From NCBI GenBank assembly GCA_000230935.2, contig AGIQ01000002.1, positions 1,612,001 to 1,676,000 on the forward strand: DNA of 64,000 nucleotides, in the 5' to 3' direction. The position numbers and the translations under genes were made by a program. Below, piece by piece: positions 62,699 to 64,000 of the stretch (positions are counted from its first letter, which is position 1; each line of letters opens with the position of its first letter). Below the pieces are notes generated by a model. The model saw only the letters and a program-made list of their open reading frames with translations. It searched no databases and was not told where the DNA came from. Source of the stretch: Mycolicibacterium rhodesiae JS60. GTDB taxonomy: Bacteria; Actinomycetota; Actinomycetes; Mycobacteriales; Mycobacteriaceae.

Positions 62699-63603
62699 CC
62701 GAACTCAAGACGATGACCTACGAGGTCACCGACCGAGTCGCCCGCATCACCTTCAACCGCCCCGAGAAGGGCAACGCGATCGTCGCCGACACCCCGCTGG
62801 AGTTGGCCGCACTCGTGGAACAGGCCGACCTGGACCCGAATGTGCACGTGATCCTGGTATCCGGACGTGGCGAGGGCTTTTGCGCCGGCTTCGACCTCGG
62901 TGCCTACGCCGACGGCTCATCGTCGGCCGGTGGTAGCGACCGCCAGGGAACCGTGCTCGACGGCGAGACGCAGGCGGTCAACCATCGGCCGGATCAGCCG
63001 TGGGATCCGATGATCGATTACCAGATGATGAGCCGGTTCGTGCGTGGCTTCGCCAGCTTGATGCACGCCGACAAGCCGACCGTGGTCAAGATCCACGGCT
63101 ACTGCGTAGCCGGCGGCACCGACATCGCACTGCACGCCGACCAGGTGATAGCCGCGGCTGACGCCAAGATCGGCTATCCGCCGACCCGGGTGTGGGGAGT
63201 GCCCGCCGCCGGTCTGTGGGCGCATCGCCTCGGCGATCAGCGCGCCAAACGCCTTCTGCTGACCGGGGATTGCATCACCGGGGCACAGGCCGCCGAGTGG
63301 GGCCTGGCGATCGAGGCGCCGGAGGCGGCCGATCTCGACGAGCGCACCGAGCGGCTCGTCGAGCGCATCGCGGCGGTGCCGGTGAATCAGTTGATCATGG
63401 TGAAGCTGGCGATGAACGCCGCGCTGTACCAGCAGGGCGTTGCGACCAGCCGGATGGTCAGCACGGTGTTCGACGGTATCGCCCGCCACACCCCGGAGGG
63501 GCACGCGTTCGTGGCCGACGCTCGCGCGCAAGGGTTCCGGGAGGCGGTGCGCCACCGCGACGAGCCGTTCGGCGACCACGGGCGTCGCGCGTCGGGGGTG
63601 TGA
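62695..63603 (+). CDS. echA4: Enoyl-CoA hydratase/isomerase EchA4
   Basis: 302 residues, crotonase fold. ITFNRPEKGNAI, the first oxyanion loop GFCAGFDLG and the second HGYCVAGGTDIALHAD are present, followed by IGYPPTRVWGVPAAG. It acts on enoyl-CoA in fatty acid breakdown; the exact reaction is not certain. It is translationally coupled to fadE8, and followed after 2 bases by the PaaX gene. Confidence 0.92.
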   Translation: MTELKTMTYEVTDRVARITFNRPEKGNAIVADTPLELAALVEQADLDPNVHVILVSGRGEGFCAGFDLGAYADGSSSAGGSDRQGTVLDGETQAVNHRPDQPWDPMIDYQMMSRFVRGFASLMHADKPTVVKIHGYCVAGGTDIALHADQVIAAADAKIGYPPTRVWGVPAAGLWAHRLGDQRAKRLLLTGDCITGAQAAEWGLAIEAPEAADLDERTERLVERIAAVPVNQLIMVKLAMNAALYQQGVATSRMVSTVFDGIARHTPEGHAFVADARAQGFREAVRHRDEPFGDHGRRASGV

Positions 63604-63605
63604 GC

Positions 63606-64000
63606 GTGCCGCAATCGCTGTCGAAGATGACCGCCCGGTCGGTAGTGCTCAGCGTCCTGCTCGGCGCCCATCCGGCGTGGGCCACATCGGCGGAATTGTT
63701 GCAACTGACATCGGATTTCGGTATCCGCGAGCAAACCCTGCGAGTGGCGCTGACCAGGATGGTCGCGGCCGGTGACCTGGTGCGCTCCGACGACGGCTAC
63801 CGATTGTCCGACCGGCTGCTGCACCGCCAGCGCCGCCAGGACGATGCGCTCTACCCGCGAACCCACGACTGGGACGGCAGCTGGACCACCTTGGTCATCA
63901 CCGCGGTCGGCATGGACGCGCGCGCTCGGGCGGCGCTGCGAAATACCCTGCAGTCCAAGCGTTTCAGTGAACTCCGGGAAGGCGTCTGGCTGCGCCCGAA
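63606..64000 (+). CDS. PaaX-family transcriptional regulator (cut by window edge)
   Basis: The first 131 residues are visible from GTG 63606. The N-terminal winged helix reads SVVLSVLLGAHPAWATSAELLQL, GIREQTLRVALTRMVAAGDLVR and GYRLSDRLL, followed by DWDGSWTTLVIT of the PaaX-like central domain. In PaaX-type regulators this binds acyl-CoA; here it probably controls fadE8-echA4. It corresponds to Rv0674. The rest lies outside the window. Confidence 0.85.
   Translation, partial: MPQSLSKMTARSVVLSVLLGAHPAWATSAELLQLTSDFGIREQTLRVALTRMVAAGDLVRSDDGYRLSDRLLHRQRRQDDALYPRTHDWDGSWTTLVITAVGMDARARAALRNTLQSKRFSELREGVWLRP

Overview
The window comes from a high-GC mycobacterium, probably a rapid-grower-type (Mycolicibacterium-like) species. 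The right-hand 35 kb carries mycolic acid methyltransferases, lipG, an ABC1 kinase, a GH38 alpha-mannosidase, a ROK kinase, rplJ-rplL, mkl, rpoB-rpoC, endonuclease IV, lpqP, fadE8, echA4 and a PaaX regulator. From memory this order matches M. tuberculosis Rv0643c-Rv0674, with local insertions and losses. The rpoB rifampicin region is of the susceptible type.

Left part (1 to about 26.1 kb): an accessory exopolysaccharide or capsule locus of the Wzx/Wzy type. It has a fused UDP-xylose synthase/UDP-glucose dehydrogenase, an initiating polyprenyl-phosphate sugar transferase, a CgeB-like glycosyltransferase, an SDR epimerase, a Wzy-like polymerase, a Wzx-like flippase, a left-handed beta-helix acyltransferase and a methyltransferase. 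Next come an hldE-FAD oxidoreductase-aldo/keto reductase operon, a GT9 heptosyltransferase-like gene, and divergently an AGE-family sugar isomerase with gmhB. Then follow a secreted protein with six exact 40-residue cysteine-rich repeats, a secreted beta-helix (pectate-lyase-like) protein, a Wzz/BY-kinase and a DUF4012 membrane protein. HldE, GmhB and GT9 together imply ADP-heptose synthesis and transfer, a Gram-negative LPS pathway that is unexpected here. GmhA and HldD are not in the window. This is the best candidate for an undescribed system: a heptose-containing polysaccharide, or a glycan with a modified heptose, made by a mycobacterium.

Middle (26.2-38.7 kb): a small secreted protein, an alpha/beta hydrolase gene broken by one frameshift, an ECF42-type sigma factor with its DGPF/YCII partner, two mycolic acid methyltransferases, lipG and an ABC1 kinase. 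An inserted block follows: a GGDEF protein, two DinB-fold proteins, a WYL regulator with a clear palindromic operator, and an EEP-family hydrolase.

Right (38.7-64 kb): alpha-mannosidase, a Rv0649-like protein and a ROK kinase in overlapping order; rplJ-rplL with leader attenuator and terminator; mkl; a secreted protein built from two tandem hydrolase domains; rpoB-rpoC; an AbiEi/DUF559-like gene bracketed by two near-identical long hairpins; a RibD-like reductase; nfo-lpqP; a cupin gene; fadE8-echA4; and a PaaX-type regulator cut by the window edge. I saw no tRNA, rRNA, CRISPR array or intact insertion sequence.
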